A DNA stretch of 62,495 nucleotides, taken from an uncultured Lachnospiraceae bacterium (lineage in GTDB: Bacteria > Bacillota > Clostridia > Lachnospirales > Lachnospiraceae). Positions 27,501 to 34,062 of this stretch are shown piece after piece. The stretch spans positions 1 through 62,495 of the forward strand of contig CACWLA010000007.1 of assembly GCA_902761665.1 (NCBI GenBank), read 5' to 3'. Numbering within the stretch: the first letter of the stretch is position 1; each line of letters starts with the position of its first letter. The position numbers and the translations under genes are program-made. The notes under the pieces are model-generated. The model ran no database searches. It saw only the letters and a list, made by a program, of their open reading frames with translations, and was not told the DNA's origin.

Positions 27501-29233
27501 GGCTCGGACAGGCGTATAACAGGGTCAAGTCCTTCGCCGGACCTGCACTCAGCTGGGGAGAGATCGGCAGCGAGCCTGCGCGGCAGGCCTTCCTGGAATT
27601 CACCGCCTACAACAGTCTGCTGGAACGAAACCCCGGCCGGGTCTATTTCACCCCTTCCGAACTTCGCGACAGCTACCGCAGGGCTGAAACGGATCCCGCG
27701 CTCATGGAAGCACTGCGAAAAACCCTGGCATCGCCGAAAAAGCTCAGGGACGAACTGTTTAACTATGCCGGAAACGCGACCGTCGTCGGCATCGAGCAGG
27801 CCAGGCAGTACGTCAAAATGATAGAAATGCCCTCCATGGACATGGTCGGCCGCAAAGGACTGGTTGACCTGACGATCCCGAACATCGGCGACCTGCTCCG
27901 CCTCAGAAGGCAGAAGCAGATCGAAAGCAACCGCCCGTCTCCCGCGGCGGATACCATCGCGACAGCGGCGGCTTTCAGGCAGACGGAAGACTTCAAGCTG
28001 CTGTTTGCAGCTGCGATGTGCGACGCGCAGAGCATCAACAGGCTGATCAATGACATCTATCTCTGCAGCTTAGAAGAGATGGAAACGAGATACCGCGCGC
28101 GGATCGAGGAACTGAAGAAACCGTTGGATCTCGTGAAGCACGGCATCCGGACGCTGGATAAGCTGCACGGGATCGCGGACGATTTCCCGGATGACGTCTC
28201 CATGACGAGATCCATGCACAGCCGCATGTCCGCGCACCTGGCGGATCTGTACATCGTCAACATGTATGAGGGCGTTTCCGCGGATAAGCATCCGAATGTC
28301 AAGGAGTTCATTGACAAGCGCGACGCGCTGGAGAATACGCCTGAATTCAAGGCGGCCGCGGCGTGGTATGCCGACCACCCGGAGGAACTGAGGACACTTC
28401 TGAGCGATCTGGAGAACGGCCTTTCGCCTAAACAGTTCACCGCTGCCCTCAACCTGGCCGCGGCTTCGGAAGTAAAGAGAAACAGGCAGGCGGGGATCCG
28501 GGGCGTTCCTGACCTCGGCGGTAAAACGAAGGAGCTCTTCGCGGTTCCGGAGCCGGCGCCTCAGCCGGTACCCGCGCCTCAGCCCGTCCCTCAGCCCGTA
28601 CCCGCTCCTCAGCCTGCTCCGGTACCGGTCCGGCCTGCGCAGCCGCCGGTAAATGTCATCAACGAGCCGAAGCCGGAAGAGAAGAAGGCGGTTCCCGAAT
28701 CTAAGTACGACAAGGATCCGCTCATGCAGCAGTATCAGCGCTCCGCCGCGCAGCTTGAGAAAGTCCTCCGGATGCGTGAATCCAGCGGCATCGAAGCGGC
28801 CAACCCGCAGTTCATCGCCGCCGTAAACGACGGGATCTGCAAGTCGGTCGCTCTGCAGAACCTTGCCTTACTCCCGCAGCATAAGGGGACGAAGATCGAC
28901 AAAAATGCGATCTCCGCCGAGACGGAGAGAGTAAAGCAGGAGATGGCCGGAAGCGGTCTGGACAAAGCCCTGCAGGATCCGAAGACAGCAGAGACCGCTC
29001 TCGAAGGCATCAGGAAACTGGAAGGCAACGCGAAAGGGCTGAATGAGTTCATGAAGGCCCTGGCGAAGGATCCGGCCGCCGCAAAGAAACAGCTGGACCG
29101 CGTCTCCGACACTAACTCCCGTCATGAGATCCGTGACGACAGCAAGAAGATCCCGGCGGAAAACCGGAACCTGAAGGAAGGCAAGAACAAGGAGCAGGAT
29201 CAGAGCAGGGAACAGGATCAGCCCGTCGTCTGA
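21554..29233 (+). CDS. Giant helical repeat protein of unknown function
   Basis: A 2559-residue protein that I do not recognise. It has no signal peptide, no membrane helix and no visible catalytic motif, and reads as almost entirely alpha-helical. A degenerate module recurs: a hydrophobic helix (such as TLMALHNLEKKYFPG), then a phi-x-phi-S/N-x-x-E-L turn, then a second helix containing D-P/D-x-x-F-x-x-A. Copies are seen near residues 721, 829, 1076, 1192, 1277, 1389, 1523, 1883, 2016 and 2229. Two longer segments align best: NIALNMRQSQLDQV (1479) with FTALSRLHRANPHR (1523), and NILLDTRQNRLGQA (1974) with FTAYNSLLERNPGR (2016). A Pro-Gln-Ala-Val linker (about 2330-2366) separates a Lys/Glu-rich tail. 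The start is fixed by AAGGAGG. Own promoter and terminator; not in an operon. A scaffold, sequestration or surface-independent effector role are all open. Confidence 0.85.
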   Translation: MPAFTIHDLYASMGGAASPQDYRNKERNTWTVYDWLNAVTAGVTGEGASPAERRKIDSIKRVIGNIAAYKAMLPGLTEQQMAADYGRRFRDLHRQIAELAALPAGALRDEDRELLSGIVQAMPEPDSEQVIAEAETAVAVARYKADAQAYIERQIRERYREEAKAGKGDFAVREKLASRCYVANFLSEHAAELIPNGYPRRFTPEYIETVSNQLLEDDIYKFRIDFELNHHPLPPLPQPGQEAQYRAQIRQNLNDLDQGVNQAAIAGGSLEHDLGGRALDPSRVQQRLAVLRDVKKALDATGTGYKVFYFNRRDENSTEYERVRREVDRQLKRLEAGLPLGPADDRAMLERLDDYTHDREKEPFYGYAKIRQNNVLKLYSEYTRFPAPHEPNEDPPYPSAAFVQQRFNQGRGVADNPDSADYVNLASRKYAFDVNDRPGDARTKYRETLAALERQQAQAAAGRALSDSQRLVMEQNIRRLYALHTQMVTDRAGLFAPYDEAALRRIMADQQNAPAVLAAVNAANRSSASFGELLGTFRATDHAAASRLYFDDPAHFEDPLRAEIQQISYPTVQQHLTAALTELNTMQMPGPGVPLSPEQADRLMDLSLRIIALKPLAAAPEGAGRHLSEGDLAKAIDDATGYSYARDAALNCRRDGQLANEYRASLNAASSLPDLLDRADRFALGHVGTMMDEAVRAVTDLPDGMQLDDAAATEEALVTIAAIANLRDNAEGYLPGRNFLSRNMFTHAELDAAKAAVRGNQAFMNAIGHPANSTDLKRTVNSMASLRYARLLAEADAQAATVRNPVSPEGLTRTREEYKERFARMMALRTLQRNANNSSLPVSDEQLQETVQRIKLTEEYLAVARAIDRTPHAIYGIIDGFRRQGSELDAYLQEQPAAVPYAEAPVGSIGSRYDLQFLNSGQYGAQLDTPEGRQHLGEFVLAVMTYRQMAAEAPQGYLTAFDPQEYLRVQNSIRTSQDYRSFVQRMTASEYIARDIYVSLTQYAPPIYLLKGAYDRAQADGLPYVDPIVVRMRELSAERAEEVNSRGINSLSSMLADYKRGTPLTENQRNDLMDAAVLMVAGKNFVDTYGRQHSVSAADLDAKIAELKAGETEESRSLRMAVERAALDGGSVGELMALLNVPSNERAQALADYAKLTPAEWAQKAQETLNYFNTVDHPAPWTEAEIGNVVNTYAQLHVMRMLEKDPAAANMKLSAAELQQRADQYLTDDVRAELRYGFGVPTNMFSRNMIRNQIENTEQRDTDSRMQRMSKLQTLMALHNLEKKYFPGAFVNRNELYREMQAVQRDVPFKVLTHEGNDLIPPVEIRNLRGKALHEAIENFVYNSPLRRTVVLGGESPDSALGRVRLMADEVRHDSALGRTQDMHRHLAKMLIMSLHNDVHFQPYELPTAEDLTRLAQDLLQDPDFAAAMATLDKFPEKQRAFIRELQNGLDGMALIRELDDLADTEKRTANPRGFKRSNIALNMRQSQLDQVSAHLKGTPHAPAWPTSGDRTRERIHSEYLQFTALSRLHRANPHRMFFSLNEIGAEMRTVANDPGMQEDMAVLLENPGSFRSYIYNTGSMTLWTGLQDLETLGRDLVNAAPDDPAMVSNALASIDETLPPMIAAKLNGTAETGRLTLNDPYNKTASLIGHSDDYLAVSNALRHNINEIDRIRDLMMLPTGQFEEAYKKYAADCRKRYPETPIPKQDSVGYVYHAAKTRVLAADPAGMAEDDAARARLAADIREIFSLRDAVLNSRFDSVKYKNNVDEYSTRDHELVTGVEAKNKTHLDNILGNLDERLKDPAVARGFIELIRDSESLPRLFGKKLEAGAEITDPLEEKLRDRGLSAKPLSHEERRAQLIARIRQEVPGEDEAARKARVTGLIAELYNVSLHAAGVPAYLMPSAEELAAQAASLGQMDDFKHAANRLADDPAALADLLAAAEKGLTPEQFADRLNALSRQEQLIRDPLCDPYPNILLDTRQNRLGQAYNRVKSFAGPALSWGEIGSEPARQAFLEFTAYNSLLERNPGRVYFTPSELRDSYRRAETDPALMEALRKTLASPKKLRDELFNYAGNATVVGIEQARQYVKMIEMPSMDMVGRKGLVDLTIPNIGDLLRLRRQKQIESNRPSPAADTIATAAAFRQTEDFKLLFAAAMCDAQSINRLINDIYLCSLEEMETRYRARIEELKKPLDLVKHGIRTLDKLHGIADDFPDDVSMTRSMHSRMSAHLADLYIVNMYEGVSADKHPNVKEFIDKRDALENTPEFKAAAAWYADHPEELRTLLSDLENGLSPKQFTAALNLAAASEVKRNRQAGIRGVPDLGGKTKELFAVPEPAPQPVPAPQPVPQPVPAPQPAPVPVRPAQPPVNVINEPKPEEKKAVPESKYDKDPLMQQYQRSAAQLEKVLRMRESSGIEAANPQFIAAVNDGICKSVALQNLALLPQHKGTKIDKNAISAETERVKQEMAGSGLDKALQDPKTAETALEGIRKLEGNAKGLNEFMKALAKDPAAAKKQLDRVSDTNSRHEIRDDSKKIPAENRNLKEGKNKEQDQSREQDQPVV

Positions 29234-29251
29234 TCCGCCGACACACAAAAA

Positions 29252-29294
29252 AGAAGACCCCGGCGGTCCGTGGGACCTGCCGGGGCCTTCTTTG
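29252..29294. terminator. Terminator of the giant gene
   Basis: A long GC-rich stem (GAAGACCCCGGCGGTCC against GGACCTGCCGGGGCCTTC, with one or two mismatches) is followed by TTT. A-rich sequence before it makes it usable on the opposite strand too, where the DUF4256 gene approaches. Confidence 0.8.
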
Positions 29295-29335
29295 TCTGCG
29301 GCAGTCTATTCCTCTTTCAGCTGCCGGATCTCCGC

Positions 29336-29857
29336 TTACACGAGGATGTACCCTCTCCACCCGCGGACGGAGTAATAGGAGTCCGCGCCGTTATGGAAGG
29401 TGAAAACGGTGCCGTAGCGCCGCTCGCAGAAGAGGGCGCCGCCGAGTTTTCGGATCTCCGGGGGCGTCGCGATCCAGCTGGAGGTCTTCAGGTCGAATTC
29501 CCCGAGCGTCTGGAGTCTTCGGTACAGTGCTTCGGTCATGAGCTTCACGCCGATCGTTTCCGCCTCATGCGCCGCGCTTCCCGAAGGCGGGTTCTTCGCG
29601 CGCTTCCTGAGCGCCTCGTCGTCATAGCAGAGGCTCCTCCGCCCCGCAGGTGTTTCCTTCGCGCAGTCGCAGAAGATGAGTTTTCCCGTCTCATCGTCAA
29701 AACCGACCGTGTCCGGCTCTCCACCGCTTTCCTCCATGCGGCGAAGGATCTCAAGCGCGTCCGGATCTTCCCGCAGGCGCTGCTCCACGGTCTCCCAATC
29801 AAGCCCGGGATGGCGTGTCATGTTTTCGTGAAATCTTTTTTCCAGCAGTTCAAGCAT
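29336..29857 (-). CDS. DUF4256 domain protein
   Basis: A 173-residue protein filling the whole DUF4256 family. Recognisable conserved stretches are LLEKRFHENMTRHPGLDW, EESGGEPDTVGFD, IFCDCAKETPAGRRSLCYD, TLGEFDLKTSSWI and FCERRYGTVFTFHNGADSYYS. The function of the family is not known; the many conserved Cys, Asp and Arg residues suggest an enzyme or a ligand-binding protein in the cytoplasm. It is the downstream partner of the SLC13/ArsB-type carrier, with a 37-bp gap. Confidence 0.9.
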   Translation of the reverse strand: MLELLEKRFHENMTRHPGLDWETVEQRLREDPDALEILRRMEESGGEPDTVGFDDETGKLIFCDCAKETPAGRRSLCYDDEALRKRAKNPPSGSAAHEAETIGVKLMTEALYRRLQTLGEFDLKTSSWIATPPEIRKLGGALFCERRYGTVFTFHNGADSYYSVRGWRGYILV

Positions 29858-29894
29858 CGTGAAAGCTCCTTTTCATCAGGCCCGCCGTGCCGCG

Positions 29895-31040
29895 TCAGGA
29901 GAAGAAATCCCAGCGCGAAAGCAGGAGGCCGGGGATCACGACCAGCAGGAAGAAGGCCCAGCTGATCAGGGTAAAAGTCCGGATGAACGCCTTGCCGTTT
30001 CCGGGGTATTCGCGCACGTAGATCCGGTAATTGATCACCGAGGCGAGAGAACCGATGAGGGAACATAGGCCGGCCGTGTCGGCGCCGTAGATCAGGCCGG
30101 CGAAATTCCGGCTGAACGGATACAGCACGATGGTCGCGGGAACGTTGGAGATCAGCTGGCTGAGCCCGATGGCCCACCAGTATTCATGCCCGGCAACGGC
30201 CTTCTCCAGAAATCCGCCGACCGAAGGATTCCGCGCGACGGAAGAAGAGAAGACGAAGAAGCACAGGAAGGTCGCGAGCAGCACGTAGTCCACCTTCCCG
30301 AGGAGCCGGCGGTCGGCGAAGGTGATCGTAAGCAGCACGAAGGCCAGAGCAGCCGGCCACAGTGACGTACGGGTAACGATGACAAGCAGTACGATGACGA
30401 AAAGGCCAACATACATCTGGTAAAGGAAACTTTTCTTCTTTATAAAAGTTTCCTCGCTGCTGAGGGAGACCGGATCGTGAAGATTTCTCCTGAAGACAAA
30501 AAACACGAAGCCGATCAGCAGCACTCCGGAAAGCAGGCACAGCGGGAGCATGTGCAGCATGAACCGGCCGGCGCCGATCTCGGCCTGCCCGTAGAGGAAA
30601 AGGTTCTGCGGGCTGCCGAAAGGTGTGAGGAGAGAGCCGCGGACGGCAGCGATATTCTCCAGAGTGATCACCGGCAGAATGAACTTTTCCCGGCCGGCCT
30701 GCCGGAACAGCAGGATGGTTAACGGCACGAAGATCAGAAGTGAAACGTCATTCGTCACGAACATGGAGGAGAAAAACACGCAGAAGACCAGAAACAGGCT
30801 CAGGGAAGTCATGGACTTCAGTTTCCCTGCCAGCGCGACCAGCGGCTGCAGCACGTTCTCCTGCTTGAATCCTTCCAGAACGCAGAGCATCATCAGCAGG
30901 ATCCCCAGGGTGCGCCAGTCGATCCCGCGAAGCAGCTCCGCCGTGGGCGGAGTCATGATGAGTCCGGCTGCCGCGGCGATCACCGACAGGAGGAGCATCG
31001 GTTCCTTTTTCAGATAATTGATCAGCTTGTATGCACTCAT
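29895..31040 (-). CDS. SLC13/ArsB-type anion transporter
   Basis: A 381-residue membrane protein of the ion-transporter (IT) superfamily with about ten to eleven hydrophobic segments. Features include MLCVLEGFKQENVLQPL, SSMFVTNDVSLLIFVPL (the TND motif of the first hairpin), ENIAAVRGSLLTPFGSPQNLFLY (the clear ArsB/NhaD/SLC13 motif with PxGxxxN-like loop) and the repeat-related SQLISNVPATIVLYPFS. Possible substrates are dicarboxylates or oxyanions; no arsenic genes are beside it. The start MSAYKLINY is preferred over a Met ten codons upstream because AGGAG stands before it. Confidence 0.87.
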   Translation of the reverse strand: MSAYKLINYLKKEPMLLLSVIAAAAGLIMTPPTAELLRGIDWRTLGILLMMLCVLEGFKQENVLQPLVALAGKLKSMTSLSLFLVFCVFFSSMFVTNDVSLLIFVPLTILLFRQAGREKFILPVITLENIAAVRGSLLTPFGSPQNLFLYGQAEIGAGRFMLHMLPLCLLSGVLLIGFVFFVFRRNLHDPVSLSSEETFIKKKSFLYQMYVGLFVIVLLVIVTRTSLWPAALAFVLLTITFADRRLLGKVDYVLLATFLCFFVFSSSVARNPSVGGFLEKAVAGHEYWWAIGLSQLISNVPATIVLYPFSRNFAGLIYGADTAGLCSLIGSLASVINYRIYVREYPGNGKAFIRTFTLISWAFFLLVVIPGLLLSRWDFFS

Positions 31041-31159
31041 GATGATCTCCTGAAGCGGAATCTGCATCCCGGTTCTTCTTTATACCATCTTGCTCCGGCC
31101 AGCGAATCCGTTATCATGTTTTTCATCTTTTCCATTCACAAACGGGAAGTTATGCCGTT

Positions 31160-32233
31160 TCAGTCACAGGAATAATCTGCGAGGAGCGCCAGCAGTTCCA
31201 GAATCTCGCTCCGTAAGGATTCGTCCTTCAATCCGTCAAGGAAGAAACATACCTGCGGCCAGCCTGCAGCAAGTGCGATCCAGCTGTACCATCGGATCGC
31301 CTGTTTCTCCAGTTCGGAAGCATGGTATATCTGAAACATACGTTCCTGATATTTCCGATAGCTTTCCATAGCGTATGCCATCCTCGCCTCCGCTCCGATG
31401 GGGTCAAGCACTTCCTCCCTGAATCCTCCGCCCAAATTGGCAAACTGGTTGACGACGACTTCTGTCCCGGCCATATTAAAATCAATTAAACCTGCTAGAT
31501 GTTTATTTTCATCAACAAGGACATTGCTCAAATTCTCGTCTGCCTGAAATACGCAGCGCGGTAGAGTTTGATAAACAGACCTGATCTTGTCGCGGATCAG
31601 CCTGTGTCTGGCTGTCAGTCTCTCTGCCAGAGCGATTTCTCCCATCTTCTGAAGGGTTTCGCATAGATTGTCGAAATTCTGCTGCTTTTCGTCTTTGCCT
31701 ATTGGTATGTCGAAGGGAGCGAGATCAAACAGGCTGTACATCCCCATTGTTTTTGACAGATCAACATTTCGGTATGCTTCCGCAAAACCTGCTACACTGT
31801 CCAAAACCTCCTGCCAGAGCCTTTCCTCCTCCTGCGGTTCCAGCTGCAGTTCATCCGCAGTTGGAAGATCGATATATTCCTGCAGATACCCTGTAAAACC
31901 ATTCCATTCATGAAAAAATCGTCCTTCGCGGTCGGGCAGAAAACGCGGGCACCTTAGTCCGAAGTTTATATACCTTTCGATCAGTCGGTTTAGTTCTGTC
32001 AGCCTCTGCTCCGTCATATCGGGAGCGTTGCATAGCCGGAGTACCCATCTTTTATCAATGATGTAATTAAGTCTGATGTCATCGGCACTGTGAGAAGTGT
32101 CGATCAAGCGTATGCCACCTCGGCCTGTATAGCCAAATTTTGACAGTTCAGAAAGGATGTCGCTCTGTTCAGGTATTCTCATATCCGCAGGAAAACACTT
32201 CCCGGGCATCAAGGATGTTTTTTGCGATTCCAT
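31160..32233 (-). CDS. Phosphotransferase (APH-like) family protein
   Basis: A 357-residue protein with an aminoglycoside-phosphotransferase-like kinase fold. The catalytic loop reads CVFQADENLSNVLVDENK, keeping the catalytic Asp and the Asn of HxDxxxxN but with Gln in place of His, and the metal-binding strand LAGLIDFNMAG follows, again with Asp. The N-lobe has WVLRLCN with a likely Arg in place of the usual Lys. Such enzymes phosphorylate small molecules or sugars rather than only drugs, so resistance should not be assumed. The sequence is less GC-rich than its neighbours, which hints at acquisition. The start at 32233 has GGAG with 9-nt spacing; the Met three codons earlier is too close to it. 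Confidence 0.8.
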   Translation of the reverse strand: MESQKTSLMPGKCFPADMRIPEQSDILSELSKFGYTGRGGIRLIDTSHSADDIRLNYIIDKRWVLRLCNAPDMTEQRLTELNRLIERYINFGLRCPRFLPDREGRFFHEWNGFTGYLQEYIDLPTADELQLEPQEEERLWQEVLDSVAGFAEAYRNVDLSKTMGMYSLFDLAPFDIPIGKDEKQQNFDNLCETLQKMGEIALAERLTARHRLIRDKIRSVYQTLPRCVFQADENLSNVLVDENKHLAGLIDFNMAGTEVVVNQFANLGGGFREEVLDPIGAEARMAYAMESYRKYQERMFQIYHASELEKQAIRWYSWIALAAGWPQVCFFLDGLKDESLRSEILELLALLADYSCD

Positions 32234-32384
32234 CGTTATCATCTCCGTAAGTTTCGATCTGTCGGGTTCTTTTATCTCTCGACAATTATATCATACCATA
32301 ATGCACTCTGGTTTAGAAGATACTGCAGTCCCATCATTTTTCTGACAAACAGAATGATCCCGGCAGCATCGAAAACATGGAAAT

Positions 32385-32414
32385 AAAGAAAAAAGGATCG
32401 TCTTTCGACAATCC
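32385..32414 (-). terminator. Minus-strand terminator after the decayed ORF
   Basis: On the minus strand GGATTGTC / GACGATCC (with a G-U pair) closes a 4-nt loop and is followed by TTTTTTCTTTATTT. It lies immediately after the stop of the broken ORF, which suggests that a real gene once ended here. Confidence 0.7.
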
Positions 32415-32416
32415 TT

Positions 32417-32890
32417 CTATGGAAAAACCGGTTTTTCAGGCAATCGGAGCCCGAGGCGCCTCGGGTGCCTACTATCCCCCAGCAGCGTAGTCACCGTGCC
32501 ATTGATCCGCTGGCCTTCCGGCGCGGCCGGAATACGCTTCTCGAGCCCGTATCCTGTTTTCCTTTCGACCTGGCAGATATTGCGGATAGCGATGATCTCC
32601 GCGGCGGCGGATTCCTGCACAGACGCATCGTCCGGTGCATTCTTCACCTGCCGTTTCAATTCCTCTATCCGTTCTTTCGCGGTCGGCATGAAGCGGGCAA
32701 GCTCCGGCGCGTTCTCCAGTTGGCCTGCTTCAAGTTTCAGCAGGTATTTTTTAAACTCGTCTTCAATATACCCGCCGTGCGTATTGGAAGTATTTGTTAA
32801 TAGTCTTCCGACAGTTATCTTTCAGCACTTCAATACGGCGACGATCTCGTCTCCGTCCTGATCCTCGTTTTGTTTGATCGGGTACTTCAT
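32417..32890 (-). pseudogene. Broken ORF of a helical hypothetical protein
   Basis: A continuous reading frame starts at 32890 with MKYPIKQNEDQDGDE, hits TGA at 32822-32824, and then continues open through GGYIEDEFKKYLLKLEAGQ, LENAPELARFMPTAKER and AAAEIIAIRNICQVERKTG to a stop at 32417. The last part could also start at ATG 32689 as a 90-residue protein. The Glu/Lys/Leu-rich helical composition resembles the larger unknown proteins nearby, but no family is recognised. The internal TGA, the lack of a ribosome site at 32890, and decayed neighbours indicate a remnant. Confidence 0.55.
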
Positions 32891-32928
32891 CAAATTACAA
32901 GCGGTGCGTATCTTGCCGTCAAACCGGC

Positions 32929-33261
32929 TCAGACATAACGAACATGAGAATTGGAAGAAAGGATCATGATAATGACAAACATGACCGTTGATCCTATCGT
33001 GCTGATAAACTGAATTGTCTTAATGAGGCTTTTTTGAAATCCGAGAAAAAGAAGAACACTGGTAATGATACTGACTGCAGCAAGAACGATCTGCAGATAA
33101 AACAGGAACGATTGATTGGAAATACTCAGCCTTGTAACAGGACTGCGGTGCCATTCCCGGATCTCCCCTGTCGGCATCTTTACCCGGTCCGTATAAAACG
33201 CCAAGTTCAGGATAACAAGATACGCGATATTCACGATAATGGAAAGTATATTCATCAACAT
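32929..33261 (-). CDS. Small membrane protein, unknown
   Basis: A 110-residue protein with three hydrophobic segments: about residues 3-22 (ILSIIVNIAYLVILNLAFY), 52-72 (FLFYLQIVLAAVSIITSVLL) and 82-101 (IQFISTIGSTVMFVIIMIL). A loop with KMPTGEIREWHRSPVTRL lies between the first two. No family is recognised. The ATG has AGGAG at a good distance, and its first codons overlap the end of the P-loop remnant, so it would be translated with that ORF. Lower GC than the flanks. Confidence 0.6.
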   Translation of the reverse strand: MLMNILSIIVNIAYLVILNLAFYTDRVKMPTGEIREWHRSPVTRLSISNQSFLFYLQIVLAAVSIITSVLLFLGFQKSLIKTIQFISTIGSTVMFVIIMILSSNSHVRYV

Positions 33262-33362
33262 TCTTCATTTGCTCCTGATCTCATACCTGCTGCAATTATC
33301 TCATTGGTAATCATCTCCGGGGTTTTGCCGACTCCATATGCACCGTTAAGCCAATAGATCAT
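33255..33362 (-). pseudogene. Truncated P-loop ATPase/kinase remnant
   Basis: A 35-codon ORF begins with AAAGGAG and ATG and reads MIYWLNGAYGVGKT, the exact look of the N-terminus of small P-loop kinases (GxxGxGKT), then PEMITNEIIAAGMRSGANEEC and stop. The expected 150 or more residues after the Walker A Thr are missing, so the N-terminal phosphate loop seems joined directly to what may be a C-terminal tail by an internal deletion. It would not be functional. Confidence 0.7.
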
Positions 33363-33488
33363 ATTGCGTCTCCTTTCAAATTTCGGCTTTTTTGTTCGAA
33401 ATCTCGCAGATCATTAAACAGAATATCCCGAATCAGTATCAGAAGGTGCAATCAGTAGGTTTCCGGGAATTAAGCGAAAGACATATCC

Positions 33489-33941
33489 TTATCGGTGGAT
33501 ATACATCCTCGTCATTTCCGGCTCTCCGTCACCCTGTACCATGCAGAGAAATTCCCAGCCGTACCGTTCATAAAACCCGGTATGATTCGTTACCAGATAG
33601 ACAGGCGTGATCCCCTTCGCTTTGAGATCGTTTACCGTCATGTCAAGCAGATGCCCTGCGATGCCTCTGCAGCGATATTCTTCATCCGTATACACCGCGC
33701 AGACGTTCGGGCTCAGATCTTTTCTGTCGTGAAAGTCGTTTTCGATGACGCCCATTCCGCCGACGATCCTGTTTCCGTCCAGGCACAGATACCATCCGTA
33801 TTCGGTATCATGATCCAGATAGCTTTCCATGCATTCCAGATAGGCTTCCTTCGGAACGCCCCATTTGCCGTGGAACCATTCTGCGGCCGTCTCCTTAAGC
33901 GCCGGATCTTCCCGGAGCGTCATATAAGTTAATTTATCCAT
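33489..33941 (-). CDS. GNAT family N-acetyltransferase
   Basis: A 150-residue acetyltransferase. The acetyl-CoA motif is seen in VCAVYTDEEYRCRGIAGHLLD (R-x-R-G-I-A), preceded by RIVGGMGVIEN and followed by VYLVTNHTGFYERYGWEFLC, in which the FYERYGW element is the common C-terminal GNAT signature. The substrate is unknown. The chosen start MDKLTYMTL has only a weak AGAAAG site; reading upstream extends into low-quality sequence that does not look like part of the fold. It lies between the decayed-gene patch and the 730-residue protein gene. Confidence 0.85.
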   Translation of the reverse strand: MDKLTYMTLREDPALKETAAEWFHGKWGVPKEAYLECMESYLDHDTEYGWYLCLDGNRIVGGMGVIENDFHDRKDLSPNVCAVYTDEEYRCRGIAGHLLDMTVNDLKAKGITPVYLVTNHTGFYERYGWEFLCMVQGDGEPEMTRMYIHR

Positions 33942-34062
33942 GTCTTTCTTCTTTCTCTGATCCGCACAAGGCGCCGGACTGAAAAGCCCCGGATCCGGTA
34001 CGACCCGCTGCATCTGGTGACCGCCGTCCAGGGCTTTCGCATCCAGGCTGTTTACCCGGAGA

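Noticed and set aside
28550-28660. Possible CRISPR or tandem DNA repeat
   Set aside because: The pattern is a Pro/Gln/Ala/Val linker in the giant protein, with irregular units and no spacers.
33942-34062. N-terminal extension of the acetyltransferase gene
   Set aside because: The open frame continues upstream but shows no GNAT features and no ribosome site; treated as intergenic.
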